Positions 35,493 to 43,955 of a stretch of 64,000 nucleotides of DNA are shown here, piece by piece. The position numbers and the translations under genes were made by a program. The stretch is from positions 151,231 through 215,230 of the forward strand of contig JAEZFP010000055.1 in assembly GCA_023417475.1 (NCBI GenBank), read 5' to 3'. The number at the start of each line of letters is the position of its first letter. The first letter of the stretch is position 1. The DNA is from Bacillota bacterium (GTDB lineage Bacteria > Bacillota > UBA4882 > UBA8346). The notes under the pieces are model-generated. The model was given only the letters and a program-made list of their open reading frames with translations. It was not told the DNA's origin and ran no database searches.

Positions 35493-35744
35493 AATAAATA
35501 GACGATCTATCTTGATAAATATTTAATTGACTTCGATAAATGTTTTTGGGATCATGATAAATATTTAATTGATCTTGATAATTATTTAATCCATCTTAAT
35601 AAATATTTTTTTGACATCGATAAATATTTTTGTGACCTTGATAAATAAAAAAATAAGCGTGAAAAATACTTTTGCGCCTTGAAGAAATATTTAAGTGCCT
35701 TTGATAAATATTTTTGCAACCCCTAAAATAAAGATATCGCGGTA
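35493..35744. repeat. degenerate 21-bp tandem array 2
   Basis: The core GATAAATATTT recurs in strict 21-base phase at 35493, 35514, 35535, 35556, 35577, 35598, 35619, 35640, 35661, 35682 and 35703, each with a few substitutions and no length change. Read on + from 35514 it spells heptads of the form Asp-Lys-Tyr-Leu/Phe-x-Asp-Leu/Phe, but TAA interrupts at 35646 and again after the last unit, and TAG lies before it. It is very AT-rich and lies between the tRNA terminator and the 3' end of the DUF523 gene. Confidence 0.9.
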
Positions 35745-35806
35745 AAAATATTATTTACCGAGTATAATTTATAATATTACGAGATATTCGAACTTTCCGG
35801 CGCAAT

Positions 35807-36295
35807 TTAGATCAGGGTTTCCGGTAACAATTTGGGGAGGTCTTCCTCGGTGCCCATGGGGATTTGGGTCTTTTGCCGCAATAAGGCCACCGCCACGCCA
35901 TCGCCCGGCCGCAAGGCGCCGCTGAAGGTTCCGTCGTAGATCTGATTCACGCCGCAAGAGGGGCTTTTGGCTTTCAGCAAGATCCAGCGGGGTTGGTGTT
36001 TTTCCGCCAGTTCCAGGACTTTTGTGGCACCATGGCAAAACTCCGCGGTGACGTCCAATCCGGCGCGGTTGATCACACGGGCTTGTCCGGCTAACACCTC
36101 GGCGCCGTTTCCCGCGTTGATCTCCGCCGGCGGCCGGGGAGTCGGAAGCTTGCCGAGCACTTCCGGGCAGAAGGGGATCACTTCGTAACCCGCCAATTTG
36201 TCCACTAAACCAGCCACCGTTTTACTTCCGCCGTCATAACGGCAGTTTACCCCGAGCAAACAGGCGCTGACCATTACCGTAGGTTTGGTTTCCAT
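35807..36295 (-). CDS. DUF523 family protein
   Basis: A 162-residue protein starting METKPTVMVSACLLGVNCRY. The motifs SACLLGxxCRYDG, PFCPEVLGKLPTPRPPAEI and LLKAKSPSCGV, with their conserved cysteines, define the DUF523 family of small cytoplasmic proteins with no established reaction. Start at ATG 36295 with AAGGAG upstream. It stands alone, with array 2 beyond its 3' end. Confidence 0.88.
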   Translation of the reverse strand: METKPTVMVSACLLGVNCRYDGGSKTVAGLVDKLAGYEVIPFCPEVLGKLPTPRPPAEINAGNGAEVLAGQARVINRAGLDVTAEFCHGATKVLELAEKHQPRWILLKAKSPSCGVNQIYDGTFSGALRPGDGVAVALLRQKTQIPMGTEEDLPKLLPETLI

Positions 36296-36601
36296 TGGAT
36301 ACTCCTTAACTGCAGTTCCTTCTGTTATCCTATCAAAAAAGACGCCGTAGTGCAAACAGAAATCGAGGCAGCTGGGGCGGTGCCGGCGGCGTTCCGGATG
36401 ACGCAATTATCTAGAAAATACTTCGACGCCTAAAAACGATCATTTTGTCCTTTCAAAAGACAACCACTTCGGAGTCTATACAATCGTTTGTAGAGTTCAA
36501 AGCCTTGTGGTTACCCTTTTAAAGGGCAAGGGATCGCACTTAGACCAAATTTCGTGCTTCGCTTGCCACGGGCCAGGTTGGGTTGCGCGGACGACGCCGG
36601 G
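36296..36601. other. intergenic stretch, no gene seen
   Basis: About 300 bases between divergent genes. It holds a 13-base palindrome CCCTTTTAAAGGG (about 36514-36526) and TTGTC...GACAA near 36450. I cannot assign a function to either. Confidence 0.4.
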
Positions 36602-36630
36602 TTGCTTTTTTCGTCGTTATTCAATATAAT
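36602..36630 (+). promoter_or_regulatory. candidate sigma-A promoter
   Basis: TTGCTT, 17 bases, perfect TATAAT, 50 bases before the small membrane protein gene at 36680. Confidence 0.6.
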
Positions 36631-36679
36631 CATAGTCGGTGATTCATCTTATTTTTGGGGACAAGGAGGGATAAAAACA

Positions 36680-37075
36680 ATGCGACTCAATAGGTTTCAA
36701 ACCTTGGTCTTTTTGGCAGTGATCGTCTTTCTGTTGATGATTGTGTTCGCCGGATACAGCGATGCGCTGATCCGTTTTTATCCCAGCACCTTGGGGTTAT
36801 CCTCCACCCTTAGTACCGGGCGGCAGGTATTAACGACGCATGATAACAAAAACGGCAATTATGCTTCGTTGAACCCGGTCAAACTGTTCCTGATCAAATT
36901 GAAGAAACTTTCCCAGGTGACGCCCGATTTGACGGCTACCGCGAAACCGGTTCATCAAAATATCGGGTTCACCTTGTTTTTCATTGCATTTTTCGCGATT
37001 TTTTATCAGATGGCCAGGACGAGTCCTGATAAGGACGCCGCTTATTATGGGAGATTGTCAAAAATCTTTAAATAA
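36680..37075 (+). CDS. small membrane protein of unknown function
   Basis: A 131-residue protein beginning MRLNRFQTLVFLAVIVF with two predicted membrane helices (about residues 7-28 and 102-120) and a polar loop of about 75 residues between. I do not recognise the family. ATG follows ACAAGGAGGGATAAAAACA. A 44-residue membrane protein gene follows after 14 bases, suggesting a two-gene unit ended by a terminator. Confidence 0.6.
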   Translation: MRLNRFQTLVFLAVIVFLLMIVFAGYSDALIRFYPSTLGLSSTLSTGRQVLTTHDNKNGNYASLNPVKLFLIKLKKLSQVTPDLTATAKPVHQNIGFTLFFIAFFAIFYQMARTSPDKDAAYYGRLSKIFK

Positions 37076-37089
37076 TAGGAGGCATAAAC

Positions 37090-37224
37090 ATGTTGATCGC
37101 CGGTATTATTTTAGCTGTGTTTGTTTTGTTATGCGTGGCAGGGGTAATCTTTTTAGCCGTTCAAGACCTGCGCCATAACCGTGAATCCGAAGCGGCGCGA
37201 GAGCAAAACCACAAAAAGAAATGA
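37090..37224 (+). CDS. 44-residue single-pass membrane protein
   Basis: A short open frame, MLIAGIILAVFVLLCVAGVI..., ending in a charged tail with three lysines. One membrane helix covers about residues 3-24, followed by a basic and acidic cytoplasmic tail. AGGAGG lies eight bases before the ATG and a strong terminator follows seven bases after the stop, so it is very likely a real gene. Function unknown. Confidence 0.7.
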   Translation: MLIAGIILAVFVLLCVAGVIFLAVQDLRHNRESEAAREQNHKKK

Positions 37225-37230
37225 TCGTTC

Positions 37231-37269
37231 AAGCAAGCGGGTTCCCCAACGGGTTCCCGCTTGCTTTTT
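37231..37269 (+). terminator. intrinsic terminator
   Basis: AAGCAAGCGGG and CCCGCTTGCTT form a stem around TTCCCCAACGGGTT and end in five T. Confidence 0.88.
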
Positions 37270-37363
37270 CAGCGGTCGCTTTTTTGGTCGGCGTAAAGCC
37301 GGTTTGGTCAAGATTGGGAATTGCGGAAATATAGCAGGAATCGACGGGAATATTGCGAATAAT

Positions 37364-37379
37364 GATGACACGAGTTATC
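37364..37379. promoter_or_regulatory. LacI-type operator upstream of manA
   Basis: GATGACACGAGTTATC differs by one base from the 16-bp site found upstream of the GH2 gene and the regulator. It has the central CG usual for LacI-family operators and lies 40 bases before the manA start. Confidence 0.65.
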
Positions 37380-37418
37380 GTTATTCAAGTATAAAAATAC
37401 GGTTGCAGGAGGCCAACC

Positions 37419-38519
37419 ATGGCACAATATTGCAAACGCCCGCTGTTACTCGAGAGTACGCGGGTCTGGCGGACATACTCCGGAGGCGAAAAAATTGAAG
37501 CGTGGCAAGGAAAAGCGGATCCACGCGACGGCGAGTTCCCCGAGGAATGGGTGGCTTCGGTGGTGAACGCCCGCAATACCGGGCGGGAACACCTGACCGA
37601 AGAAGGATTGAGCCGGGTGCTTTTGGCAGCGGGCCAAACCGTTTTGTTAAAAGAGCTGATCGAGTCCGACCCGTCAGGATATTTAGGGGCACAACACGTG
37701 CAAAAATACGGCCATAACCCGGCGGTATTGGTCAAAGTGCTCGATTCGTGTTGCCGGTTGTCGATTCAAGTCCATCCGGACCGGGAGTTTGCCCAACAGT
37801 TTTTCAATTCTCCCTTCGGTAAGACGGAAGCTTGGTATGTCTTGGGCGGACGGACGATCGACGGAGAACCGCCGTTTTTATTGTTCGGATTTAAGCCGGG
37901 AGTCACCAAAACGCAATGGCAAGAACTTTTTGCCAAGCAGGATATCCAAGGAATGGTCGACTGTTTGCACCGGTTGCCGGTCGAACCCGGCATGATGCTG
38001 TTGATCGAGGGGGGAGTCCCGCACGCGATTGGCTCCGGCTGTTTCCTGGTGGAGATTCAGGAGCCGACCGACTATACCATCCGGGTCGAACGGACCACCC
38101 CGGAAGGCAAGACCATTCCCGACCAAATGTGCCACCAAGGCCTGGGGTTTGAGAAACTGTTTGATTGCTTTCATTATGACGGGTATTCCGTAGCAGAAAC
38201 TTTGCGACGGTGGCGGATCGCCCCACAACCGCTCCGGGCGGGCGACGGCTATCAAGTGACCGAGTTGATCGGCCTGGCGGCCACTGATAAATTCAGTCTG
38301 CACCGCTTGCATGTTTCCGGTTGCCTGACTTGTCAAGGCGCCGGCGGTTTTTCAGTCCTGATCGTGATGGCCGGTTCCGGTTGGATTCGTTATGCCGGCG
38401 GCGTTTTGGCTATCACCCAAGCCAACATGGTCTTTCTGCCCGCGGGGTTGGGCGAATTCACCATCGAAGCGCAAAACGGCCGGGCGTTGGAGATCATGCA
38501 TTGTTTTCCACCCCGGTAG
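37419..38519 (+). CDS. manA: mannose-6-phosphate isomerase, class I
   Basis: A 366-residue cupin-type zinc enzyme that interconverts mannose 6-phosphate and fructose 6-phosphate. The zinc ligands lie in LSIQVHPDREFA and KTEAWYVL, with VPHAIGSG later in the same site. A second cupin-like domain ends the protein. ATG follows GCAGGAGGCCAACC. The shared operator upstream and the uronate/mannoside genes downstream place it in mannose catabolism from an imported polysaccharide. Confidence 0.88.
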   Translation: MAQYCKRPLLLESTRVWRTYSGGEKIEAWQGKADPRDGEFPEEWVASVVNARNTGREHLTEEGLSRVLLAAGQTVLLKELIESDPSGYLGAQHVQKYGHNPAVLVKVLDSCCRLSIQVHPDREFAQQFFNSPFGKTEAWYVLGGRTIDGEPPFLLFGFKPGVTKTQWQELFAKQDIQGMVDCLHRLPVEPGMMLLIEGGVPHAIGSGCFLVEIQEPTDYTIRVERTTPEGKTIPDQMCHQGLGFEKLFDCFHYDGYSVAETLRRWRIAPQPLRAGDGYQVTELIGLAATDKFSLHRLHVSGCLTCQGAGGFSVLIVMAGSGWIRYAGGVLAITQANMVFLPAGLGEFTIEAQNGRALEIMHCFPPR

Positions 38520-38537
38520 ACAGTGAACGCAACCGCG

Positions 38538-38580
38538 AGCCGCTGATAACATGAGTAATCGTGTTGCCGGCGGCTTTTTT
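38538..38580 (+). terminator. probable terminator after manA
   Basis: AGCCGC and GCGGCT enclose a 26-base loop and are followed by six T. The loop contains an operator-like sequence. Confidence 0.6.
38545..38560. promoter_or_regulatory. auxiliary LacI-type operator-like site
   Basis: GATAACATGAGTAATC agrees with the 16-bp operator at 14 positions. It lies inside the loop of the manA terminator, 220 bases before the main uxuA operator. Confidence 0.45.
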
Positions 38581-38764
38581 ATTCGTTCGGAAGCAACTTC
38601 ATTATGCGGTGGATTGGGATTTGAATACAACCTATTGATAATTTGGCTTCTACAATACGCTATATATTGTATTTGGAAAGCGCGTTGGTCGATTGTCAAC
38701 TCCCTCATTAAAAAAATATTAAAACAATGAAGGAATTATCAACATCATCTGGAATATATTATTC

Positions 38765-38780
38765 GATAACACGTGTTAGC
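38765..38780. promoter_or_regulatory. LacI-type operator upstream of the uxuA operon
   Basis: GATAACACGTGTTAGC contains the perfect palindrome TAACACGTGTTA and matches the shared operator at 14 of 16 bases. A TATATT at 38755-38760 just before it could be a -10 element, so a bound repressor would block initiation. Confidence 0.65.
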
Positions 38781-38989
38781 AAAATGATTAAATTCTCTTT
38801 CGTAAGGGTACGGCTCATCACCGGTCGTGGAGGTTGCCTGACTCTAGCGAATTGATGTTAATCGGGTTCAACCGGCAAGCGGGACCCGTCCGGAATTTAA
38901 TTCGTTTCGGGTAAACCGCGGAGACGGACTTGCCAAAGAACCGCTTCGTTAGCAATAGGGCTGAAATGCGGCCATAAGGAGTTGGTGGG
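38781..38989 (+). other. long, probably structured leader of the uxuA operon
   Basis: About 200 bases without a gene between the operator and uxuA. GGCAAG (about 38874) can pair with CTTGCC (about 38930), enclosing ACCCG with CGGGT and GAATT with AATTC. No known riboswitch is recognisable to me. Confidence 0.35.
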
Positions 38990-40138
38990 ATGAGATTACT
39001 AATTCGTTGGCAAGGCGCGAACGATCCGGTCAAACTTGAGCATATCCGTCAAGTCCCCGGCGTCAGCGGTGTGGCCACTGCGGTAAAAACCGGTGCCGAC
39101 GGACTGATCGACGCTGCGGCGATCGTGGCTGCTAAAGAGGCAGTGACAAGTCACGGATTGCGTTTTGAACTGATTGAAAGTTTGGATGTTAGCGAAACGA
39201 TCAAACTCGGCTTAGCCGACCGCGACCAAGCGATCGCCTGTTTTCAAGAGAACATCCGCCGCTACGCCGCGGCGGGAGTCCGGGTGATCGTTTATAACTT
39301 CCGGCCCTTGTTCCGTTGGGCCCGCACCGAACTGGAGCGGGTATTGCCCGACGGTTCAATGGTCACCGCCTATGACAAAGCGGCCGAAGCCAAATTTAAC
39401 CCGTTTGTCCATGACGGCGCAACGTCCGAATGGCACCGGGCCAATTCCCGTTTTGTTTATGAAAAAATGCTGACCACCAACCTTGCGTTGGACGGCTATT
39501 ACACTAAAGACTCCAAAGCGCTCCTCAATGAATTGTTGGCGAAGTATCAGCAATTGACTCCCGAGGGGTTCTGGGCGAATCTAAAATATTTCCTGGATCG
39601 GGTGCTACCTGTGGCTGAGGAGAATCTGGTCAAATTGGCGATTCACCCCGATGATCCTCCCTGGGCCATGTATGGCGTGGTGCCGCGGCTGATCGTTGAC
39701 GGGCCGGGTCTGGACCGGGTATTGAGCTTACATGACAGTCCGGCCAACTGTATCACCCTTTGTACCGGAACGTTAGGAGGCAACAGCGCCAATGATGTGA
39801 TCGCCATGGCGAAGAAATATTGCGCCCTGGGCCGGGCGCCATTTGTGCATCTGCGGAATGTCAAGCGCAACGGCGCAGGGGCGTTGGAGGAATGCGCCCA
39901 TTACTCGGCGTGCGGTTCCCTGGATATGGTGGAGTTGACCAAAGCCCTTTATGATCATGGATTTAACGGTTATATCCGGCCCGACCACGGTCGCCGGATT
40001 TGGGATGAACCGATTAAAACCGGGGACGGACTGTACGACCGGGCGCTGGGAGCCCAATACATCCTGGGAATCTGGGAGACGCTTTCAAAAGGAAAGCCTC
40101 GCGATAAATTTTTTCCAGACGTAACCGATAGTTTATGA
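38990..40138 (+). CDS. uxuA: mannonate dehydratase UxuA
   Basis: A 382-residue cytoplasmic enzyme that removes water from D-mannonate to give 2-keto-3-deoxygluconate, the central step of glucuronate breakdown. Metal and substrate motifs are HPDDPPW, LCTGTLGGN, FVHLRNVKR and YIRPDHGRRIWDE. ATG follows ATAAGGAGTTGGTGGG. It opens a three-gene unit with the SGNH hydrolase and the secreted lyase. KDG kinase and aldolase are not in the window. Confidence 0.94.
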   Translation: MRLLIRWQGANDPVKLEHIRQVPGVSGVATAVKTGADGLIDAAAIVAAKEAVTSHGLRFELIESLDVSETIKLGLADRDQAIACFQENIRRYAAAGVRVIVYNFRPLFRWARTELERVLPDGSMVTAYDKAAEAKFNPFVHDGATSEWHRANSRFVYEKMLTTNLALDGYYTKDSKALLNELLAKYQQLTPEGFWANLKYFLDRVLPVAEENLVKLAIHPDDPPWAMYGVVPRLIVDGPGLDRVLSLHDSPANCITLCTGTLGGNSANDVIAMAKKYCALGRAPFVHLRNVKRNGAGALEECAHYSACGSLDMVELTKALYDHGFNGYIRPDHGRRIWDEPIKTGDGLYDRALGAQYILGIWETLSKGKPRDKFFPDVTDSL

Positions 40139-40195
40139 AAGGGTTAAAGAGCAGATGCTCAAACAGCAACAGCACGCGAAGGGAGATTAACAACA

Positions 40196-41218
40196 ATGAA
40201 AGCCTATCGGTATTGGGATAATGTTTTTACATTCGAGGGGGCGATTTCGGTCGAGGCCAACGCGGAATGGGCGATGCCGTGGCGGATTGACGTTTCCCGG
40301 CGGGATTTTTATCCGGTGTTGGCCGACGACAAAGCGCGGGATTGTTCCGGAATCCGGATTTGCTTCACTACCGATTCCATCCGGTTGGGTTTAAATTTGC
40401 TGGAACCGGCTACGGAAATGCTGCTGGATTTGGTGGTGGACGGCCGGGTAGCGCAGCGGGTGGGGGTTGATCCCGAAACCGCCGCCGTAGTTTTTACCCC
40501 GTTGCCGACGGGACTGAAAAACGTCGAGATCTGGCTTGATCAACGCTTTCCATGTAAGGTGGGAGCGGTTTTGGTCGACGAAACGGCGCGAATGAGCAAA
40601 ACCCCGATCACCCAAAAACGCTGGGTTCATTATGGCAGTTCGATCAGCCAATCCAAAGCCGGTAAGTCGCCGACGCAAATTTGGGCGGCCATGGTGGCGC
40701 GGCGACTGGGTCTTCATCTGACCAATCTCGGTTTCTCCGGCGAATGTAAACTCGACCCGATGATCGGGCGGTTGATCCGCGACCGGGAAGCGGATGTCAT
40801 TACGCTGAAATTAGGGATCAACCTCTATCGCGGCGATCTGACCGAACGGACTTTTGCGCCGGGTGTGATCGGGTTGATTCAATTGATCCGGGAACGGCAT
40901 CCCGTTACGCCGCTGGCGGTAGTGTCGCCGATCTATTCTAAGCCAAGGGAGGAGACCTTGGGCGGCGGCGGGCTGAATTTACAAATGATGCGCCGGATCG
41001 TCGCCGAAATTGTCGCCAGTTGTAAGAAGTACGGCGACACCAATATTTATTATGTTGACGGATTGACCGTCTTCGGTCCGGATGCGGCCGAACGCTATAT
41101 GCCGGACGAACTTCATCCCGACGGGGACGGACAGGTTGTCTTAGCGGAGCATTTTAGGAAAGAGGTGTTCCGGCGCCTTCCGGTCGCATGTAACGACGGC
41201 GAGGGCAAAGAAGATTGA
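40196..41218 (+). CDS. SGNH-fold carbohydrate esterase
   Basis: A 340-residue protein with an N-terminal beta-sandwich (about residues 1-135) and an SGNH hydrolase domain. Block I reads HYGSSISQS, with Ser in place of the classic GDS aspartate position; block II is NLGFSGE; block III is LKLGINLY; and the catalytic pair is DELHPDGDG (Asp and His). This layout matches esterases that remove acetyl groups from polysaccharide fragments. No signal peptide, so it would act inside the cell. Same operon as uxuA, with AAGGGAG before the ATG. Confidence 0.78.
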   Translation: MKAYRYWDNVFTFEGAISVEANAEWAMPWRIDVSRRDFYPVLADDKARDCSGIRICFTTDSIRLGLNLLEPATEMLLDLVVDGRVAQRVGVDPETAAVVFTPLPTGLKNVEIWLDQRFPCKVGAVLVDETARMSKTPITQKRWVHYGSSISQSKAGKSPTQIWAAMVARRLGLHLTNLGFSGECKLDPMIGRLIRDREADVITLKLGINLYRGDLTERTFAPGVIGLIQLIRERHPVTPLAVVSPIYSKPREETLGGGGLNLQMMRRIVAEIVASCKKYGDTNIYYVDGLTVFGPDAAERYMPDELHPDGDGQVVLAEHFRKEVFRRLPVACNDGEGKED

Positions 41219-41230
41219 GGAGGTCGACTG

Positions 41231-43591
41231 ATGAAACGGTGGATTGTTTGCGGCAGTTTATGGTTGGCGCTTTTTGGCGTCGGTTTCGGTTTGAGTCAAG
41301 CGGCGAACTACGAAAGCTACTCCGGTTTTACCGTCGCTGAAACTCCGGTATTGCCAAGTCGGGAAATTCATCCGCAGATCTGGTTTGGCAAGGGGGAGAG
41401 CGCCGGGATCTTCCAACGGCGGAATGCCGACGGCTATTCGAAGCGGCTTTGGCAAGGGATCGAGGCGAAAATCGCCAATTACAAGGAACTCCCATTTCCG
41501 GCCATTCCCGCTAAACCCGGCAAGGATCTGGAACGGTATTACGGCACGATGTCCAAGTCAGTTCGCTATCTGGCGTTCGCTTGGGTGATGACTGCCGATG
41601 AAACGGCCCGCGATAAGGCGATCGTGGGATTGTTGAGGGCGTTCGACGGCCCGATCTATACGCTTGATCCCCGGGAGAAGGACAACGGGGTCGATGAGAT
41701 TTACATCGCGACCTGGCTTCAGAATTATTGCGCCGCATACGACTGGGTCTATGAACAATTGACGCCGGATCAGAACCAGGAGATTCGCAATCGATTGGTC
41801 AAGATGGGACGGTGGTTCCACGAAAACATTGACGTTTGGGGACCCCGTCCGCACAACCACCGGTCCAAGCCGGCCTGGGCGTTGGGAAGTCTGGCGCTGA
41901 CCCTATCCGGCGAACCGGAAGCCAAAGCTTGGCTGGCGCACGCGTTGAAGTCCGCCAATACCAATACCAAGTACTTTTTCAGCAACGACGGAATCTATCG
42001 CGAAGGTTCCCATTACCTCATTTATTCGCTGGTCAACTGTGTGCCGTTTTTATATCATTATCAAAATGTCAGCGGGGTCAATCAATTTCCAACCTACCAA
42101 CCGGTCTTTGACTGGATGCTGAAAGTCCGCAACGGCAAAGGCTGGCTTCCCAATCTTGAGGATGCCTATAATAAACCGACCCCGTTGCAGATGGTGGCCA
42201 AACAATATCTGAATGTGACCTCGCCGTTGCATCCCCGCGCCAAAGTCGGCAACCTTTATCAATGGTCGTTTTTCAATTCGGATCTCGGCCCATGGCAGAC
42301 TAAGGACGGCGGCTACAGTTACACCGGAGCTTCGATTGACGATAGTTGGGATTTGGATGAGTATTTAACCTATGACCCCACCATTCAACCCATCGCCCCG
42401 ACCGGTTCGCCGCTGGTCTTCATGGATCAGGGCGGCCAGACGGTGTTCCGGAATAACTGGTTATACAACGACCCGTCCACCCGTTATTTATTGTTTCACG
42501 GCGTCGCCGAAGCCGACAACCATAATCACGAGGACCAATTAAGTTTTATTATCCAAGCGGAAAACCAGATGATGGCGAGCGACTGCGGTTACAGTACCGG
42601 ATCATACGGCGATAAGGAACGGGTCAATTGGTACTTGAAAGCGGAAGCGCATAACATTGTCACCTGCAACGGCGAGTATCCCAAAGACGGCGCCGAAAAT
42701 GTGACGCCGCCCTCGCGATACAACATCGCGACCGGCTTCTGCGGGTTTCAGGAGAAAGAGGCCTATTATCCGAAGAACAACGGGACCATTCGGCGCGCGA
42801 TTGCTTTTCCGGGTCTGGATTATTTTGTGGTCGCCGATCAATTATCCGGTTCCGGCGATTATACCCTGTATCTTCACGGCGGCCGAGGCGCTCTGACCGG
42901 GCAAGGCAACTTCCGAATCTGGGAATACCAAACTGATGACTATGGTAATGCCGCCCGGATGGCGGTCTGGACCTTGCCGGGGCAGGCGAAATTGACCATT
43001 GATCAAGGCGCGGTAACCTATGTGCGGGGCGATGCCACCAAATATCCATATCTAATGGCCAAACAAAGCGGTAAAGACCCATTGTTCATGCAGATCATCG
43101 TGCCGCTTGCCATAAACGCCAAAATTCCGGTTTTGACCGATCTGAGCACCCCCGATTATGTCGCGGCCCGCGTGCAAAAAGAGTCTAATCGCGATTACTA
43201 CCTGTTGCAACAGACCAATCGGACGGTGAAAACGGCTGGCATTCAAACCGACGCCACGTTCGGTTGGATTCGAACTGACGGCGCTGTCGCCGGGGAACCG
43301 GTGACGCAATGGCAGTTGCGCCAGGGCACCATGTTGCAAGTCAATGGCCAAACATTGTACGCGGCAAGCCTACCGGTGAGTTTAGCCCTGTCGTATACCC
43401 CAAACGCCATTACCGGCGCAATCGGCCTTGGCGCCCCGGCGACGGGTTATCGAGTGAAGCTGGCTGTTCCAAAAGGGAAAACGGTCACCGCTTGTCAATA
43501 TAACGGTCGCGCGATCCAATCCACCGTTACCGCGGGAATGGTGGATTTGGAGTTGCGTGGTTTCGGTGAATTGGCAATTACCTTTAAATAA
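41231..43591 (+). CDS. secreted heparinase II/III-family polysaccharide lyase
   Basis: A 786-residue enzyme. A signal peptide (residues 1-25, ending GLSQAANYES) is followed by an alpha-toroid domain (about 60-370) with HNHRSKPAWALGSLAL and YREGSHYLIYSLVN, and a C-terminal beta-sandwich with NHNHEDQLSFII, the arrangement of heparinase II/III and alginate/oligo-uronate lyases (PL12, PL15, PL17, PL21). It should cleave uronic-acid-containing chains outside the cytoplasm by beta-elimination. The exact substrate cannot be told. Third gene of the uxuA operon; RBS TTGAGGAGG. Confidence 0.82.
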   Translation: MKRWIVCGSLWLALFGVGFGLSQAANYESYSGFTVAETPVLPSREIHPQIWFGKGESAGIFQRRNADGYSKRLWQGIEAKIANYKELPFPAIPAKPGKDLERYYGTMSKSVRYLAFAWVMTADETARDKAIVGLLRAFDGPIYTLDPREKDNGVDEIYIATWLQNYCAAYDWVYEQLTPDQNQEIRNRLVKMGRWFHENIDVWGPRPHNHRSKPAWALGSLALTLSGEPEAKAWLAHALKSANTNTKYFFSNDGIYREGSHYLIYSLVNCVPFLYHYQNVSGVNQFPTYQPVFDWMLKVRNGKGWLPNLEDAYNKPTPLQMVAKQYLNVTSPLHPRAKVGNLYQWSFFNSDLGPWQTKDGGYSYTGASIDDSWDLDEYLTYDPTIQPIAPTGSPLVFMDQGGQTVFRNNWLYNDPSTRYLLFHGVAEADNHNHEDQLSFIIQAENQMMASDCGYSTGSYGDKERVNWYLKAEAHNIVTCNGEYPKDGAENVTPPSRYNIATGFCGFQEKEAYYPKNNGTIRRAIAFPGLDYFVVADQLSGSGDYTLYLHGGRGALTGQGNFRIWEYQTDDYGNAARMAVWTLPGQAKLTIDQGAVTYVRGDATKYPYLMAKQSGKDPLFMQIIVPLAINAKIPVLTDLSTPDYVAARVQKESNRDYYLLQQTNRTVKTAGIQTDATFGWIRTDGAVAGEPVTQWQLRQGTMLQVNGQTLYAASLPVSLALSYTPNAITGAIGLGAPATGYRVKLAVPKGKTVTACQYNGRAIQSTVTAGMVDLELRGFGELAITFK

Positions 43592-43618
43592 TATTTGAGA
43601 ATAATGATCTGGTTTCGC

Positions 43619-43661
43619 AAGAGCGAGCAGTTGGATCTGTCCGTCTCGGCTCTTCATTTTT
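43619..43661 (+). terminator. probable terminator of the uxuA operon
   Basis: AAGAGCGAG pairs with CTCGGCTCTT with one bulge; CATTTTTCCCC follows. Confidence 0.55.
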
Positions 43662-43793
43662 CCCCTTTACTAGCGGTTTGTTGCGTTTTTACTAAACGGT
43701 TACCGGAAAGAGGATATTTGAGCCGGCAATAGATTAAGAAAATTACATTGACATGCAGGAATCAACGAATGGATGGTGAAATATGATTAATGT

Positions 43794-43809
43794 GATAACA
43801 CGAGTTATC
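43794..43809. promoter_or_regulatory. LacI-type operator upstream of the GH2 operon
   Basis: GATAACACGAGTTATC, identical to the site before the lacI-type gene. The arms GATAAC/GTTATC are perfect inverted repeats with a central CG. It lies 147 bases before the GH2 start. Confidence 0.75.
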
Positions 43810-43955
43810 AAATTTAAAACCGAAGTGTATCGCCGCAAGAGCGAGCGATGGAGTAGGATATTTTGGTTGTCACTTGGTGGAGTTTAGCGAACCTTGGAAG
43901 CGGTTAAGCGGGTCTTTAGCCGTTCGTTGGTAACGGATCCGAAAGGAGTTTTAAT
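43810..43955 (+). other. 146-base leader of the GH2 gene
   Basis: No gene is seen. It shares short words in the same order with the uxuA leader (TAGCGAA, AAGCGGG, TTCGTT), and CGCAAGAGCGAG is repeated in the preceding terminator. Confidence 0.3.

Noticed and set aside
35493..35744. Iteron-type replication origin in array 2
   Set aside because: There is no replication gene, no DnaA-box cluster and no plasmid feature; flanking genes are chromosomal.
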